A stretch of 64,000 nt of DNA from Amylibacter sp. IMCC11727 (GCF_029854195.1 NZ_CP122960.1:1494001-1558000); one strand, 5' to 3'. Counted from the first letter of the stretch, positions 25,238 through 34,177 are shown. The notes: generated by a model from the letters alone, not told the origin. A program made the numbers and translations.

Positions 25238-26842
25238 TCAATCAAACAAATTGGCAAGACGCTGTTTCATTTGATCTGCAATATACAGCGCCAGCGCCTG
25301 CAAGGTGCTCGTCGGGTTTACCCCGCCGCTGGTCACAAAAATACTGCCATCAACGATAAACAGATTGCGCACATCATGGGATCGCCCCCACGGATTCACA
25401 ACTGATTGGGCGGGGTCCTTGCCCATCCGCGCTGTACCCAATTGATGCCACCCTGCCAGTTCAATTGGTGCTGCGGTTTCCACATGCCGCGCACCCGCGC
25501 TTTGCATCACCTCTGTCCCGCGCTCAATCGCATGGGCCATCATGGCTTTGCTGTTCTCGCTCAACGTATAGGAAATGCGCGGGGCAGGGATGCCGTTGCT
25601 GTCGGTCAGTTCAGGGTCGAGCGTGACGCAATTATGTTCTTCTGGCAGGTCTTCACAGATGGCAAACAGGCTTGTGACCCGATCTTGTAAACTGCGAAAT
25701 GCGGCGTGGTGATCCGCGCCCCAAGGGATCACTCCCCACCCCATGCCCGCCATTGCCGTTCCTACAGGCCCCATGCCGCGCGATGTTTCAAACGTATAGC
25801 CGCGTACAAACCCACGGGTAGAATCGGTTTCGTAAAACTGCTGGCTCAGAATGCTTTTGTGTGGTCCGTTGTGCCCGTCTAGAGGGTCGTCGAACACGCC
25901 CTGAATACTGGCATAAGGATGAAACATCAGGTTCTTTCCCACCAAACCACTGCTGTTGGCCAGTCCATCAGGAAACAGTTTCGATGTGGAGTTTAACAGC
26001 AACCGTGGCGTGCCAATCCCATTGCTGGCTATCACCACCACATGAGCCGCCTGAAATTGTTCCACCCCGTTTTCATCAAAATACACCACGCCCGTCGCCA
26101 TGCCGTCATCGCCAACCGACACTTCACGCACGCGGCATCCTGTGCGCAATTCCACACCCTTGCGCTGCGCCTCTGGCCAATAGGTGATATCCACAGACCC
26201 TTTCGCCCCCTGCGCACAGCCGCTGATACAGGCGCCCAGATTGATGCACTTGGCCCGACCCTCGTACTCTTTTGTGGCAATCGCCAAATCACAAGGCCAC
26301 CAATGCCAGCCCCGCGCGTTGAACGCTTCACCGAGCTTGCGTCCAGATCGCCCCATCGGGGCTGGGGGCATCGGGGGTGACTTACCTTCTGGATAGGCAG
26401 GATCACCCGCCAAACCCGACACCCCCATCATGGTGTCATTCTCTGCGAAGAACGGTTCTAGAGTGGCGTAATCCACAGGCCAATCATCCGCGACCCCGTC
26501 CAAGCTGCGCAGTTTAAAATCCGATGGATGAAAACGCGGGAAATGCGCCGCGTATAAAACCGTACCACCTCCCACGCCGTTGAAATTGCTCACCTTGATT
26601 GGGGAAGCATCATCATTGATCGGGTAATCCGCGGCCGAATTGCGCTGGTTTGGACTCAACGCGAAATCTCCTAATCGGCGAGCTTCCCAATCTCGACCCG
26701 TGGTTGGAAACTGTTCAGGGTTCGGCGTTCCCCCTTGTTCAAAGCACACAATCCGCATCCGCGTATCGGCAAGGCTCCAGGCCACCGCCGCGCCCGACGC
26801 CCCTGCGCCGATAATCAAAACGTCCACTGAATCTTGTGCCAT
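25238..26842 (-). CDS. GMC-family FAD oxidoreductase
   Basis: A 534-residue glucose-methanol-choline-type flavoprotein. It has the FAD fold VLIIGAGASGAAVAWSLAD (about 9-27), FNGVGGGTVLYAAHFPRF (about 91-108) and the C-terminal active-site region WHQLGTARMG and DGSIFVTSGGVNPTSTLQAL. It resembles the large subunit of gluconate 2-dehydrogenase/sorbose dehydrogenase and is paired with the subunit-3-like gene. The usual cytochrome c subunit is absent. It probably oxidises an alcohol or sugar-acid hydroxyl, passing electrons to an unidentified acceptor. The start ATG has GAGGGA upstream. Confidence 0.85.
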   Translation of the reverse strand: MAQDSVDVLIIGAGASGAAVAWSLADTRMRIVCFEQGGTPNPEQFPTTGRDWEARRLGDFALSPNQRNSAADYPINDDASPIKVSNFNGVGGGTVLYAAHFPRFHPSDFKLRSLDGVADDWPVDYATLEPFFAENDTMMGVSGLAGDPAYPEGKSPPMPPAPMGRSGRKLGEAFNARGWHWWPCDLAIATKEYEGRAKCINLGACISGCAQGAKGSVDITYWPEAQRKGVELRTGCRVREVSVGDDGMATGVVYFDENGVEQFQAAHVVVIASNGIGTPRLLLNSTSKLFPDGLANSSGLVGKNLMFHPYASIQGVFDDPLDGHNGPHKSILSQQFYETDSTRGFVRGYTFETSRGMGPVGTAMAGMGWGVIPWGADHHAAFRSLQDRVTSLFAICEDLPEEHNCVTLDPELTDSNGIPAPRISYTLSENSKAMMAHAIERGTEVMQSAGARHVETAAPIELAGWHQLGTARMGKDPAQSVVNPWGRSHDVRNLFIVDGSIFVTSGGVNPTSTLQALALYIADQMKQRLANLFD

Positions 26843-27040
26843 ACTGGTCCCTCACGGCCCTTTAGCCACCCCCATCATGACGGCACTTAGACTGCACTGT
26901 CAAAATAAATGCCCCAGATAGATCCGCAAAATACGTAAGGTTCATTACCTGAACTTTGAACATTTGAATTGATGTTGCGATACCGACTTTGATAGTGTCC
27001 AATAGGATTTCCGCACAAAAACAAGACGAAAGACCCAACA
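26843..27040. other. Divergent intergenic region (GMC oxidoreductase / acyl-CoA ligase)
   Basis: This 198-base AT-richer non-coding stretch separates two divergent units and should hold both promoters. No clear dyad, terminator or small gene was found. Confidence 0.5.
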
Positions 27041-28543
27041 TTGGCCAACCAAGACACCGATACAGGCTGGAAGCTCAACTCTGAAACAGTTGCCGGCGTT
27101 TTTAAAGCAACTGTGCAAAACGCCCCCAACGCGCCTTATTGCAAAAGCACTGATTGCGCACTGACCTATGGACAGGCGGCAGGGGCGATACAAACGCTGG
27201 CGGATGAATTGCGCCCAAATGTGCAAGGTCGGCCTGTTGCTATTATTCTCCCGAATTCCAGCGCGTTCTTCATTGCCTATTTTGCGATCCTTTTTGCAGG
27301 GGGAAAACCCGCTTTGATCAATCACGGGCATCCCGAAGCCACGTTGACGAAACTGCTCAGCGATTTGAACGCTGCCGTAGTGATATCAGATCGCAACCTC
27401 GGCGGAACGCGCACACGAATTTTGCAAGATGCGGACCTTCAGGGCATGATTAAACCTGTTGATCTCGACGCGCTTGTTGATGAAGGCACGGCACAAGACA
27501 TCGCCGCCATTCTGTATTCAGGCGGCACGACTGGTTTGCCAAAACAGGTGCCCCATACCAATGCGTCGATTGTGGCAACAATGGAACTCGGCGATTGGGG
27601 CTGGCGCACTGCAGAGGCGGAAATCTGGCTCCCTGTGGCTCCGTTTACGCATATTTATGGCTTTCTGATGGGCCTGACCAATCCGATCATCAATGCAGGC
27701 GCAGTTGTGATCCCTGAACGGTTTCAACCAGATTTGATCGTAGACATGTTGCTCGAAGAAAACGTTACGATTTTTGGTGGCGGCCCCCCAGCAATTTACC
27801 AAGGGATTATGGCGTCGACCAAATTCGCATCAACAAAGTTCCCGAATTTGCGCATCTGCCCAGGGGGTGGGGCGCCGTTCCCGCTGGATGTCCATCGCCG
27901 CTGGGAAGCCGCCACAGGCCTGAAAATCTACGAAGGCTATGGCATGACCGAAATCGCACCAATTTCGATCAATACTGAAGCCTACGGTGTAAAGCCCGGC
28001 TCGGCTGGCAAAGCCGTGCCTGGCTCCGTGATCGAAATCGTTGATCTGGAAACAGGCGACACGGTTTTGCCCACGGGGGAAGCGGGGGAAATCCGCACCA
28101 AAGGGCCACATATGATGACAGGCTATACGGGCAACCCCGAAGAAACGGCAATCGCTCTACGCCACGGCTATGTCTACACGGGTGATATCGGCACGCTCGA
28201 TGACGAAGGCTTCCTCACGATCACGGATCGCAAAAAGAACGTCATTTTTGTGGGTGGTTTCAATGTCTTCCCCCGCGAAGTGGAAGAGTTGTTGCTCACC
28301 CATCCCGCCATTTCAGGGGCCTGCGTTGTTGCAAAAGCAGACGAGCGCAAAGGCGAATTGCCCGTAGCCTTTGTCACGCTGCGCTCGGACGCAAACCCTA
28401 GCGAAATCGCCGCGTTCTGCGACGAGAATCTCATCGCCTACAAACGTCCGACGGCAGTCAATATCCTGCCCGAAATGCCGCTGACCGCGGCAGGCAAGGT
28501 GGATCGCGCAAAACTGCAAAACAGCCTCAAGGTCGAAGGGTAA
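27041..28543 (+). CDS. Acyl-CoA synthetase (AMP-binding)
   Basis: A 500-residue ANL-superfamily ligase. The P-loop-like motif is ILYSGGTTGLPKQVPHT (about 160-176), the adenylate motif YEGYGMTEIAP (about 297-307), YTGDIGTLDDEGFLTITDRK (about 379-398), and a near-C-terminal catalytic Lys in TAAGKVDR. It activates a carboxylic acid to its CoA thioester. The apparent start is TTG 27041, since no ATG is available nearby. It is co-directional with the flavoprotein and Rieske oxygenase that follow, so a CoA-activated aromatic or unsaturated acid is a plausible substrate. Confidence 0.85.
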   Translation: MANQDTDTGWKLNSETVAGVFKATVQNAPNAPYCKSTDCALTYGQAAGAIQTLADELRPNVQGRPVAIILPNSSAFFIAYFAILFAGGKPALINHGHPEATLTKLLSDLNAAVVISDRNLGGTRTRILQDADLQGMIKPVDLDALVDEGTAQDIAAILYSGGTTGLPKQVPHTNASIVATMELGDWGWRTAEAEIWLPVAPFTHIYGFLMGLTNPIINAGAVVIPERFQPDLIVDMLLEENVTIFGGGPPAIYQGIMASTKFASTKFPNLRICPGGGAPFPLDVHRRWEAATGLKIYEGYGMTEIAPISINTEAYGVKPGSAGKAVPGSVIEIVDLETGDTVLPTGEAGEIRTKGPHMMTGYTGNPEETAIALRHGYVYTGDIGTLDDEGFLTITDRKKNVIFVGGFNVFPREVEELLLTHPAISGACVVAKADERKGELPVAFVTLRSDANPSEIAAFCDENLIAYKRPTAVNILPEMPLTAAGKVDRAKLQNSLKVEG

Positions 28544-28549
28544 CACGCA

Positions 28550-29500
28550 ATGGAACCCAGAATCGAAAAGATCAAAAACGGTCTTGCGCTACCTGCTATT
28601 TGTGCGCCTATGTTTCTTGTGTCCAACCCAGAAACCGTGATCGCTGCGTGCAAAGCAGGTGTTATGGGCTCTTTCCCAGGTCCCAATGCCCGCACCAGCG
28701 ATGATCTGCGCAATTGGTTGACCCAAATCACTCAAAACATCGGCCCTGATGATGCGCCTTGGGCGTTTAATATGATCACCCACACCAGCTATGGCCGCTT
28801 TGACGAAGAGATCGCGCTGGTTGAAGAATTCAAACCTGACTTGGTTATCACGGCATTGGGTGGCCCACACCGCGTAACGCAACAGGTTCACAATTACGGC
28901 GGTCTGGTTTTTGCCGATGTAACATCCCCAAAATTCGCCCGCAAAGCGCTCGACAAAGGGGCAGATGGTTTGGTTTTGGTCTGTTCAGGGGCAGGGGGGC
29001 ACACAGGCGAATACGCCATGTTGCCTTTTGTCGAAGAAGTCCGCAGCTTTTTCGATGGACCATTGATCGTTGGTGGTGGCATCGGCACAGGCCGCGCCAT
29101 TCGCGCGGTTGAAAACCTTGGCGTGGATTTCGCCTATCTCGGCACACGGTTTCTGGCCACACAGGAAACCATGATCAATCAAGCCTACCGCGAAATGGTT
29201 TGGAACAGCACGATGGAAGACCTTATCGCATCCCGCGCGATAACAGGAGCGCTTGGAAATTGGATGCGCGGCAGCATCGAAGCCGCGGGGATTTCGATTG
29301 AAGATATGCAAAACGCTGCCAAATTGGATTTCTCGGGCGACATGCACGAAGGATCAAAAGCATGGAAACATGTCTGGAGCGCGGGACAAGGGGTTGGCGC
29401 AATCACCCAGCCTGAAACCATCGCAGACGTTGTCGCCACTCTCATCGCAGAGTACACTCAAGCCGTTGCGGATCAACGCAATGGCAGTCGCTATCTGTAA
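28550..29500 (+). CDS. Nitronate monooxygenase-like flavoprotein (2-nitropropane dioxygenase family)
   Basis: A 316-residue FMN TIM-barrel protein. It begins LALPAICAPMFLVSNPE, has GADGLVLVCSGAGGHTG (about 144-160; the GAGGHTG loop is typical) and the phosphate-binding IVGGGIGTGRAI (about 174-185), then YLGTRFLATQE. The family oxidises nitronates, but several members reduce enoyl groups (FabK-like). It starts 6 bases after the CoA-ligase gene and is followed 26 bases later by a Rieske oxygenase gene, so it belongs to the same operon. A nitro-compound substrate is possible but not proven. Confidence 0.82.
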   Translation: MEPRIEKIKNGLALPAICAPMFLVSNPETVIAACKAGVMGSFPGPNARTSDDLRNWLTQITQNIGPDDAPWAFNMITHTSYGRFDEEIALVEEFKPDLVITALGGPHRVTQQVHNYGGLVFADVTSPKFARKALDKGADGLVLVCSGAGGHTGEYAMLPFVEEVRSFFDGPLIVGGGIGTGRAIRAVENLGVDFAYLGTRFLATQETMINQAYREMVWNSTMEDLIASRAITGALGNWMRGSIEAAGISIEDMQNAAKLDFSGDMHEGSKAWKHVWSAGQGVGAITQPETIADVVATLIAEYTQAVADQRNGSRYL

Positions 29501-29526
29501 AATTAGCCAAAGACGGATCGAAGAAA

Positions 29527-30681
29527 ATGAGCATCAGCACCGAAGAAACGGCCATCATCACATCCATTTTGCAACATACTGAAGATGGTACGACGGATAT
29601 GCAGCCCGAACTGATGCGCAATCCTGTCACCACCTACACAGACCCTGATGTGCTGGCCCGCGAGGTTGAAACGCTGTTTCGCAAGTTTCCGATTATTCTG
29701 GGCCACAGCGAACAACTGCCCGAAGCAGGTTCCTATTTCACCAACGATGATCTTGGCCTGCCCATTCTGGTCACGCGCAACAACGAAGGCGAGGTCAAAG
29801 CCTTCATGAACGTCTGCCGCCATCGCGGCGCCCGCCTCACAGACAGCGAATGCGGGAAATCCAGAACCTTTTCTTGCCCCTATCACAAATGGACATACGA
29901 TCTGAACGGCAACCTGCGCGGCTTGCCACAGGCTGCAGGGTTTGGCGATATCGACAAAAAGGCGCTGGGCCTTGTGGCACTTCCTGCTTTTGAACGATTT
30001 GGCCTGATCTGGGTGCGTCCTTCTGTTGGCGATGCCCCACTGGATCTGGATGCTTGGATCGCCCCAATGGCCGAACAGTTGTCCTCACTCGGCCTTGAAA
30101 ACCACACGATTTTCAAATCTTGGTCGTTGGACCGCAAAATGAACTGGCATTTGGCGCTCGAAGGGTTCCAAGAATCCTACCATTTCTGCGGCGCGCACGA
30201 ACACACCGCCTGTTCCGCTTACCTCGACAATCAAAGTGTGTGGACAGATAAATACCCCCACGTGCGCCATTCTGTGCCTTTGCCAACAGTTGTGGAACTG
30301 AAAGACAAAGCGCCCGAAGACTGGGTGCATCGCCCCTATTTCATGACGCAAAATTACGTGTTTCCCTGTAATTACGTGCAGGTCATGACGGATCATGTCT
30401 ACATTCACACGATCATCCCAACGGGCGTGGATACCTGTATCTTCAAATGTATGATGCTGATCCCCGAAGCCCCGCAAACTGAAAAAGCGCAGAACTATTG
30501 GGAAAAGAATTACAACGTTATTCGCACCGTCTTTAACGAAGATTTTGAAATCGGCGAGAACATCCAAAAGGGGTTAAGCACAGGGGCAAACACTGAATTC
30601 CTGTTTGGTCGCTATGAAATTGGCCTGCACCTTGGAACCAAAGCCATTCATGATGCTCTGGAAGGGCGATTAACAGCCTAA
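29527..30681 (+). CDS. Rieske oxygenase alpha subunit (GbcA/benzoate-type)
   Basis: A 384-residue Rieske non-heme iron oxygenase. The Rieske ligands are Cys97/His99 (CRHRG) and Cys117/His120 (CPYHKW). The mononuclear site region is LEGFQESYHFCGAHEH (about 213-228). The HKW variant and the length recall alpha-only oxygenases acting on quaternary amines or aromatic acids. No beta subunit or reductase gene is adjacent, so the redox partner must be supplied elsewhere. It is the last gene of the CoA ligase unit and converges on the LysR gene. The substrate is unknown. Confidence 0.83.
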   Translation: MSISTEETAIITSILQHTEDGTTDMQPELMRNPVTTYTDPDVLAREVETLFRKFPIILGHSEQLPEAGSYFTNDDLGLPILVTRNNEGEVKAFMNVCRHRGARLTDSECGKSRTFSCPYHKWTYDLNGNLRGLPQAAGFGDIDKKALGLVALPAFERFGLIWVRPSVGDAPLDLDAWIAPMAEQLSSLGLENHTIFKSWSLDRKMNWHLALEGFQESYHFCGAHEHTACSAYLDNQSVWTDKYPHVRHSVPLPTVVELKDKAPEDWVHRPYFMTQNYVFPCNYVQVMTDHVYIHTIIPTGVDTCIFKCMMLIPEAPQTEKAQNYWEKNYNVIRTVFNEDFEIGENIQKGLSTGANTEFLFGRYEIGLHLGTKAIHDALEGRLTA

Positions 30682-30689
30682 CCCATGCC

Positions 30690-31634
30690 TTAAAACGCCT
30701 CTGCCGCCGTGCGCAATGCCTCTAAAAAGGCGGCACTGGCGGGGGACAGGGATTCAGCCCCTCGATGGGACACACCAACCGATCCCGCTCCAAACGGCAC
30801 GTCCCAATCAATCCGCGTTAACAACCCGTTCTCCAGATCAAGCGATGGCACATGTTCTGGCATCAGGCCGATAAATTCATGCGCGCGCAGCAATGCGCGA
30901 TTGGTCAGAAACGAAACGGATTCTATCGCGATGGCGGGGGCATATTGATCCTGCTTGATGAAATACTGATCCACTTGCCGCCGCAAGGTGGTTTCAACAG
31001 GGGGCAAAATCCAAGTTGATGGCTTCAAATCATCAAAGGTTACACCCGTTTTTCCCGCCAAAGGATGCTGCGGACCAGCGACCGCTAGCACCTTTTCACT
31101 AAACAGCTTTTCCTGCACGATTTTTGACCGGTGCCGCAGGTTTGGCAGTCGGCCCAACACCATGTCGATCTCCCCTGACAGCAAGGCAGGCATCAACGCA
31201 TCATTTGTGCCTTCGATCACCTTGACCATCACATTGGGTCGTGTGCGCAACACTGTTTCAATCGCTTGTGGCAACAATGACGAAGACGCCGCCAGCAACG
31301 TGCCAATCACCACCCGCCCACTGTTGCCTTGGTTCAGATCATCCAATTCCTGCGCCGCGTGGGACACTTGCGCAAAGATCAGCTTTCCATGACGAATAAG
31401 GGATTCTCCAAAAACCGTGGGAATCGCGCCGCGGTTGGTGCGGCGAAACAATTTAACCTCAAAATCTAGCTCCAGCTCTTGGATCATCTTTGTCGCCGCT
31501 GGCTGTGAAATCCCCAAATCTGCCGCCGCACTCTGGATATTGCCGTGTTGCCCAACTGCGATCAGCAATCGTAACTGACGCAGCTTCAGCCGTGTTAACG
31601 CGCGTTCGACAATGCGGGAATGTTGGTTTGCCAT
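30690..31634 (-). CDS. LysR-family regulator
   Basis: A 314-residue LysR protein of the GbpR/PcaQ-like type. The helix-turn-helix region is LRLLIAVGQHGNIQSAAADLGISQPAATKMI (residues about 20-50). It is convergent with the Rieske oxygenase gene and lies 9 bases downstream of the aspartate dehydrogenase gene, with which it is co-directional. It may therefore regulate the 31.6-37 kb genes or the preceding operon. Confidence 0.87.
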   Translation of the reverse strand: MANQHSRIVERALTRLKLRQLRLLIAVGQHGNIQSAAADLGISQPAATKMIQELELDFEVKLFRRTNRGAIPTVFGESLIRHGKLIFAQVSHAAQELDDLNQGNSGRVVIGTLLAASSSLLPQAIETVLRTRPNVMVKVIEGTNDALMPALLSGEIDMVLGRLPNLRHRSKIVQEKLFSEKVLAVAGPQHPLAGKTGVTFDDLKPSTWILPPVETTLRRQVDQYFIKQDQYAPAIAIESVSFLTNRALLRAHEFIGLMPEHVPSLDLENGLLTRIDWDVPFGAGSVGVSHRGAESLSPASAAFLEALRTAAEAF

Positions 31635-31643
31635 CCGTTAATC

Positions 31644-32420
31644 CTAAACTGAAATCGCCGCACGTTCGCGCAGAACACTGGCAACCACGCTCATCGCCGC
31701 CAGCGCCGAACTGCGCGGATTGTCGGGCAGGGGGTTGCCTTGGATTTGAAAGCTAAAGCTGCCAAAAGCACCCCTTGCATGGATTTCGTGAATATTGGCC
31801 GTGACCGCTGGGTCCGCCAACAGCCGAACTTTGGTTTGATCAAATCCCGTGCCTGCCATCGCCACCGCCGCTGCCACATTGGCGTTCTTTGGGTATTCCA
31901 GCGCTGCCTGTCGGGCGGTTCCTGAAAAATGCTCTGTGGCCGTTGTCAGCGCGGCAAGGTCCAACTTGCCCTCAGCAGGGGACCCTTTCCACCCCATCGG
32001 CGGTTTGCGCCCCACATATGTGACCTCATCCAGCCCGCCGACCCGCGCACTTTGCAAACAATCGAGCGCCCCAATAGCACCACTTGCCAGCACCAAACGC
32101 GCACCACTCGACTGGGCCGCGCGTTCTAGGGTATCCAGTAAATCAGGATCCGCCAACGCCCCCACAGACACAGTAACCAAATCAAATCCACGCTGCAAAA
32201 CAGCGGGCCCATGTTCGACCAATGCCGAGTGCCCCGCACAATCAATCACCAAATCCAGATCAGATGGCAAATCATTCACCGATGCTACTTTTTGTGCCGC
32301 CGCCCCTTCATTCAGTCGCGCCGCGCGAACCAGCGTCACCACAGGTGCCAATCCTAGCCCAGACAAGGTTTCGCGGACATATTGCCCAATTGCGCCTTCG
32401 CCGATCAGTCCAATTTTCAT
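31644..32420 (-). CDS. L-aspartate dehydrogenase (NadX-like)
   Basis: A 258-residue dehydrogenase. It begins with the Rossmann motif IGLIGEGAIGQYV and contains VIDCAGHSALVEHGPAVL and VLASGAIGALDCL. The C-terminal active-site region is NIHEIHARGAFG, as in the aspartate dehydrogenase (DUF108) family. It converts L-aspartate and NAD(P)+ to iminoaspartate or oxaloacetate plus ammonia. Iminoaspartate is the NadA substrate for quinolinate. The gene is divergent from the DapA-family gene across 160 bases with a dyad. Next to 3-hydroxyanthranilate dioxygenase, whose product also becomes quinolinate, the association is notable, but a catabolic role for the ammonia release is equally possible. Confidence 0.82.
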   Translation of the reverse strand: MKIGLIGEGAIGQYVRETLSGLGLAPVVTLVRAARLNEGAAAQKVASVNDLPSDLDLVIDCAGHSALVEHGPAVLQRGFDLVTVSVGALADPDLLDTLERAAQSSGARLVLASGAIGALDCLQSARVGGLDEVTYVGRKPPMGWKGSPAEGKLDLAALTTATEHFSGTARQAALEYPKNANVAAAVAMAGTGFDQTKVRLLADPAVTANIHEIHARGAFGSFSFQIQGNPLPDNPRSSALAAMSVVASVLRERAAISV

Positions 32421-32464
32421 TCACAGAGTCCTTTTTTCGTCATCATTATCTGAATTGGTTTCCA

Positions 32465-32491
32465 TTGGATATACCATTTACGAATATCCAA
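32465..32491. promoter_or_regulatory. 8-bp dyad TTGGATAT-N11-ATATCCAA
   Basis: A perfect 8-bp inverted repeat with an 11-base spacer lies centrally in the 160-base divergent region between the aspartate dehydrogenase and DapA-family genes. Its symmetry and position fit an operator for a dimeric regulator controlling both directions. The candidate protein is the nearby LysR regulator at 30.7-31.6 kb. Confidence 0.5.
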
Positions 32492-32580
32492 ATTGGCACG
32501 ATTGCGCTGGATTTTATGCCCGCACTTTGGTGTTAACCACGCAAAGTCCGCGATATTTGCGGCCCATCAGGGGAAACGCC

Positions 32581-33534
32581 ATGAAATACGAAAAACACCA
32601 AGCCAAAGAATATTCACGTGACACAATGCGCGGAATTTGGGCCGCTGCGTTGAACCCCTTTGACGATCAGCACAATTTTGACGAGGCAGGCTTGCGCAAA
32701 AACATCCGCCACTGGATTGATGATCTGGGCATTCAAGGATTGTTTGTTGCGGGCAAACAGGGCGAATTCTGGTCCATGTCTTTGCAGGAGCGCAAAAACA
32801 ACATGACCATCGCCGCCAATGAATGCGGCGACAAAGCGGGCACGATCATGTCCATCTCGGATCAAAACGTAGAAACCGTTCTGGAATTGGGTCGCCACGC
32901 ACAGGACTGCGGCGCGGACTATGTTGTTGTCCATGCACCCATGCTCAGCTTTTGTCATGACCGCGATGAGGTTTTGTACAACTATTACAAATACCTATGT
33001 GATCGTTTGGACATCGGTATCGCCATGTGGAGCCACCCCGACAGTGGTTACTTGATGGAGCCTGAAACTTGCGCACGGATCGCAGAACTGCCAAACATCA
33101 TGGCCGTGAAATACTCCGTACCGCGCGACATGTACAAACGCTTGACCGAAATGGCAGGGGACAAAATTCTGGTCTCCACATCCGCTGAACCCGATTGGCT
33201 GGACAATATAGAAGAGCTGGGATGGCAGTTGTACCTGTGTTCTTCGCCGCCCTATCAAATTCAAACCGCAAATGATTTGCGCATGCACGAATACACTGAA
33301 TTGGCTTTTGCTGGGAAATTCGATCAAGCGCGTAAGGTTCGCGACAGCCTTGACCCCGTACGAGACGCCATTTTGCGCTCAAAACCAGCGGGTAAACCAA
33401 CGGCTCACGGCAAATACTGGCAAACGCTGCTGGGGCAGGTGGGCGGCACAGTGCGCCATCCAATGCTAGAACTGACAGAGGCCGAAAAATCCGACGTGCG
33501 CGCCGCCTTTGAAACCTGTGGACTAAAGCTTTGA
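32581..33534 (+). CDS. Dihydrodipicolinate synthase (DapA)-family lyase, atypical active site
   Basis: A 317-residue class I aldolase-type TIM barrel from ATG 32581; the open frame continues upstream to 31849 but only antisense to the aspartate dehydrogenase gene. The Schiff-base Lys is in IMAVKYSVPRD (about residues 177-187). The first loop reads AGKQGEFWS in place of the usual GTTGES. The Tyr of the YNxP motif is missing: the segment is AMWSHPDSGY. It is therefore not a true DapA and should be a pyruvate-type lyase, hydratase or deaminase on another substrate. It is followed by 3-hydroxyanthranilate dioxygenase and kynureninase genes in the same direction. Confidence 0.78.
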   Translation: MKYEKHQAKEYSRDTMRGIWAAALNPFDDQHNFDEAGLRKNIRHWIDDLGIQGLFVAGKQGEFWSMSLQERKNNMTIAANECGDKAGTIMSISDQNVETVLELGRHAQDCGADYVVVHAPMLSFCHDRDEVLYNYYKYLCDRLDIGIAMWSHPDSGYLMEPETCARIAELPNIMAVKYSVPRDMYKRLTEMAGDKILVSTSAEPDWLDNIEELGWQLYLCSSPPYQIQTANDLRMHEYTELAFAGKFDQARKVRDSLDPVRDAILRSKPAGKPTAHGKYWQTLLGQVGGTVRHPMLELTEAEKSDVRAAFETCGLKL

Positions 33535-33540
33535 TCGCTG

Positions 33541-33571
33541 ATTTGGCTATTCACTTTCCAAATAGCCAAAT
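33541..33571 (+). terminator. 11-bp inverted repeat between DapA-family and dioxygenase genes
   Basis: ATTTGGCTATT and AATAGCCAAAT, separated by 9 bases, form a perfect 11-bp stem 7 bases after the lyase stop, followed by TTAGCAATATTG. It could be a weak terminator or attenuator. It might also be an operator for the downstream gene, whose RBS begins 53 bases later. Confidence 0.5.
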
Positions 33572-33634
33572 TTAGCAATATTGTTTGCAATTATAACCAT
33601 TGCTGGCGACACTTTGGATAAAACGGAGGTTTCC

Positions 33635-34177
33635 ATGTCACGACTCGCAGCATTCAATTTTCAAAAGTGGATTGATGAGCATCGCCACTTGCTCAAGCCA
33701 CCTGTTGGCAATCAGCAAATCTGGGAAGATGCGGATTTGATGGTTACAGTTGTGGGCGGGCCGAACAAACGCACCGATTACCACGACGACCCTGTTGAAG
33801 AGTTCTTTTACCAACTCGAAGGCGACATGGTGCTGAAGCTCTATGACGGGAAAGAGTTTTATGATGTGCCGATCCGCGAAGGCGAGATCTTTTTGCTGCC
33901 GCCGCACGTGCGTCATTCCCCGCAGCGCCCCCAAGAAGGCTCTATCGGTCTGGTGATCGAACCCAAACGCCAAAAAGGCGAATTTGACGCCATCGAATGG
34001 TATTGCTTTGAGTGCAGCTCGTTGGTGTACCGAGCTGAAATGCAATTGACCTCTATCGTCAAAGACCTCCCGCCCGTGTACGAAAAATTCTACGCCTCCG
34101 AAGAAGATCGTACATGCCCAAATTGCGGCGTTGTCCATCCTGGCAAAGAACCCCCAGAAGGCTGGGTCACGCTTTAA
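33635..34177 (+). CDS. nbaC: 3-Hydroxyanthranilate 3,4-dioxygenase
   Basis: A 180-residue cupin dioxygenase from ATG 33635, which has GGAGGT 4 bases upstream. Catalytic iron ligands His50, Glu56 and His94 are visible. The C-terminal rubredoxin-like iron site of bacterial enzymes is present as Cys124/Cys127 (WYCFEC) and Cys161/Cys164 (CPNC), at the spacing known for the Cupriavidus enzyme. It opens 3-hydroxyanthranilate to 2-amino-3-carboxymuconate semialdehyde, which cyclises to quinolinate or is decarboxylated. The kynureninase gene follows 50-62 bases downstream. No decarboxylase (ACMSD) gene is seen in the window. Confidence 0.93.
   Translation: MSRLAAFNFQKWIDEHRHLLKPPVGNQQIWEDADLMVTVVGGPNKRTDYHDDPVEEFFYQLEGDMVLKLYDGKEFYDVPIREGEIFLLPPHVRHSPQRPQEGSIGLVIEPKRQKGEFDAIEWYCFECSSLVYRAEMQLTSIVKDLPPVYEKFYASEEDRTCPNCGVVHPGKEPPEGWVTL

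Noticed and set aside
31849..32580. Upstream extension of the DapA-family frame
   Set aside because: The extension is antisense to aspartate dehydrogenase. The protein fold begins at ATG 32581.
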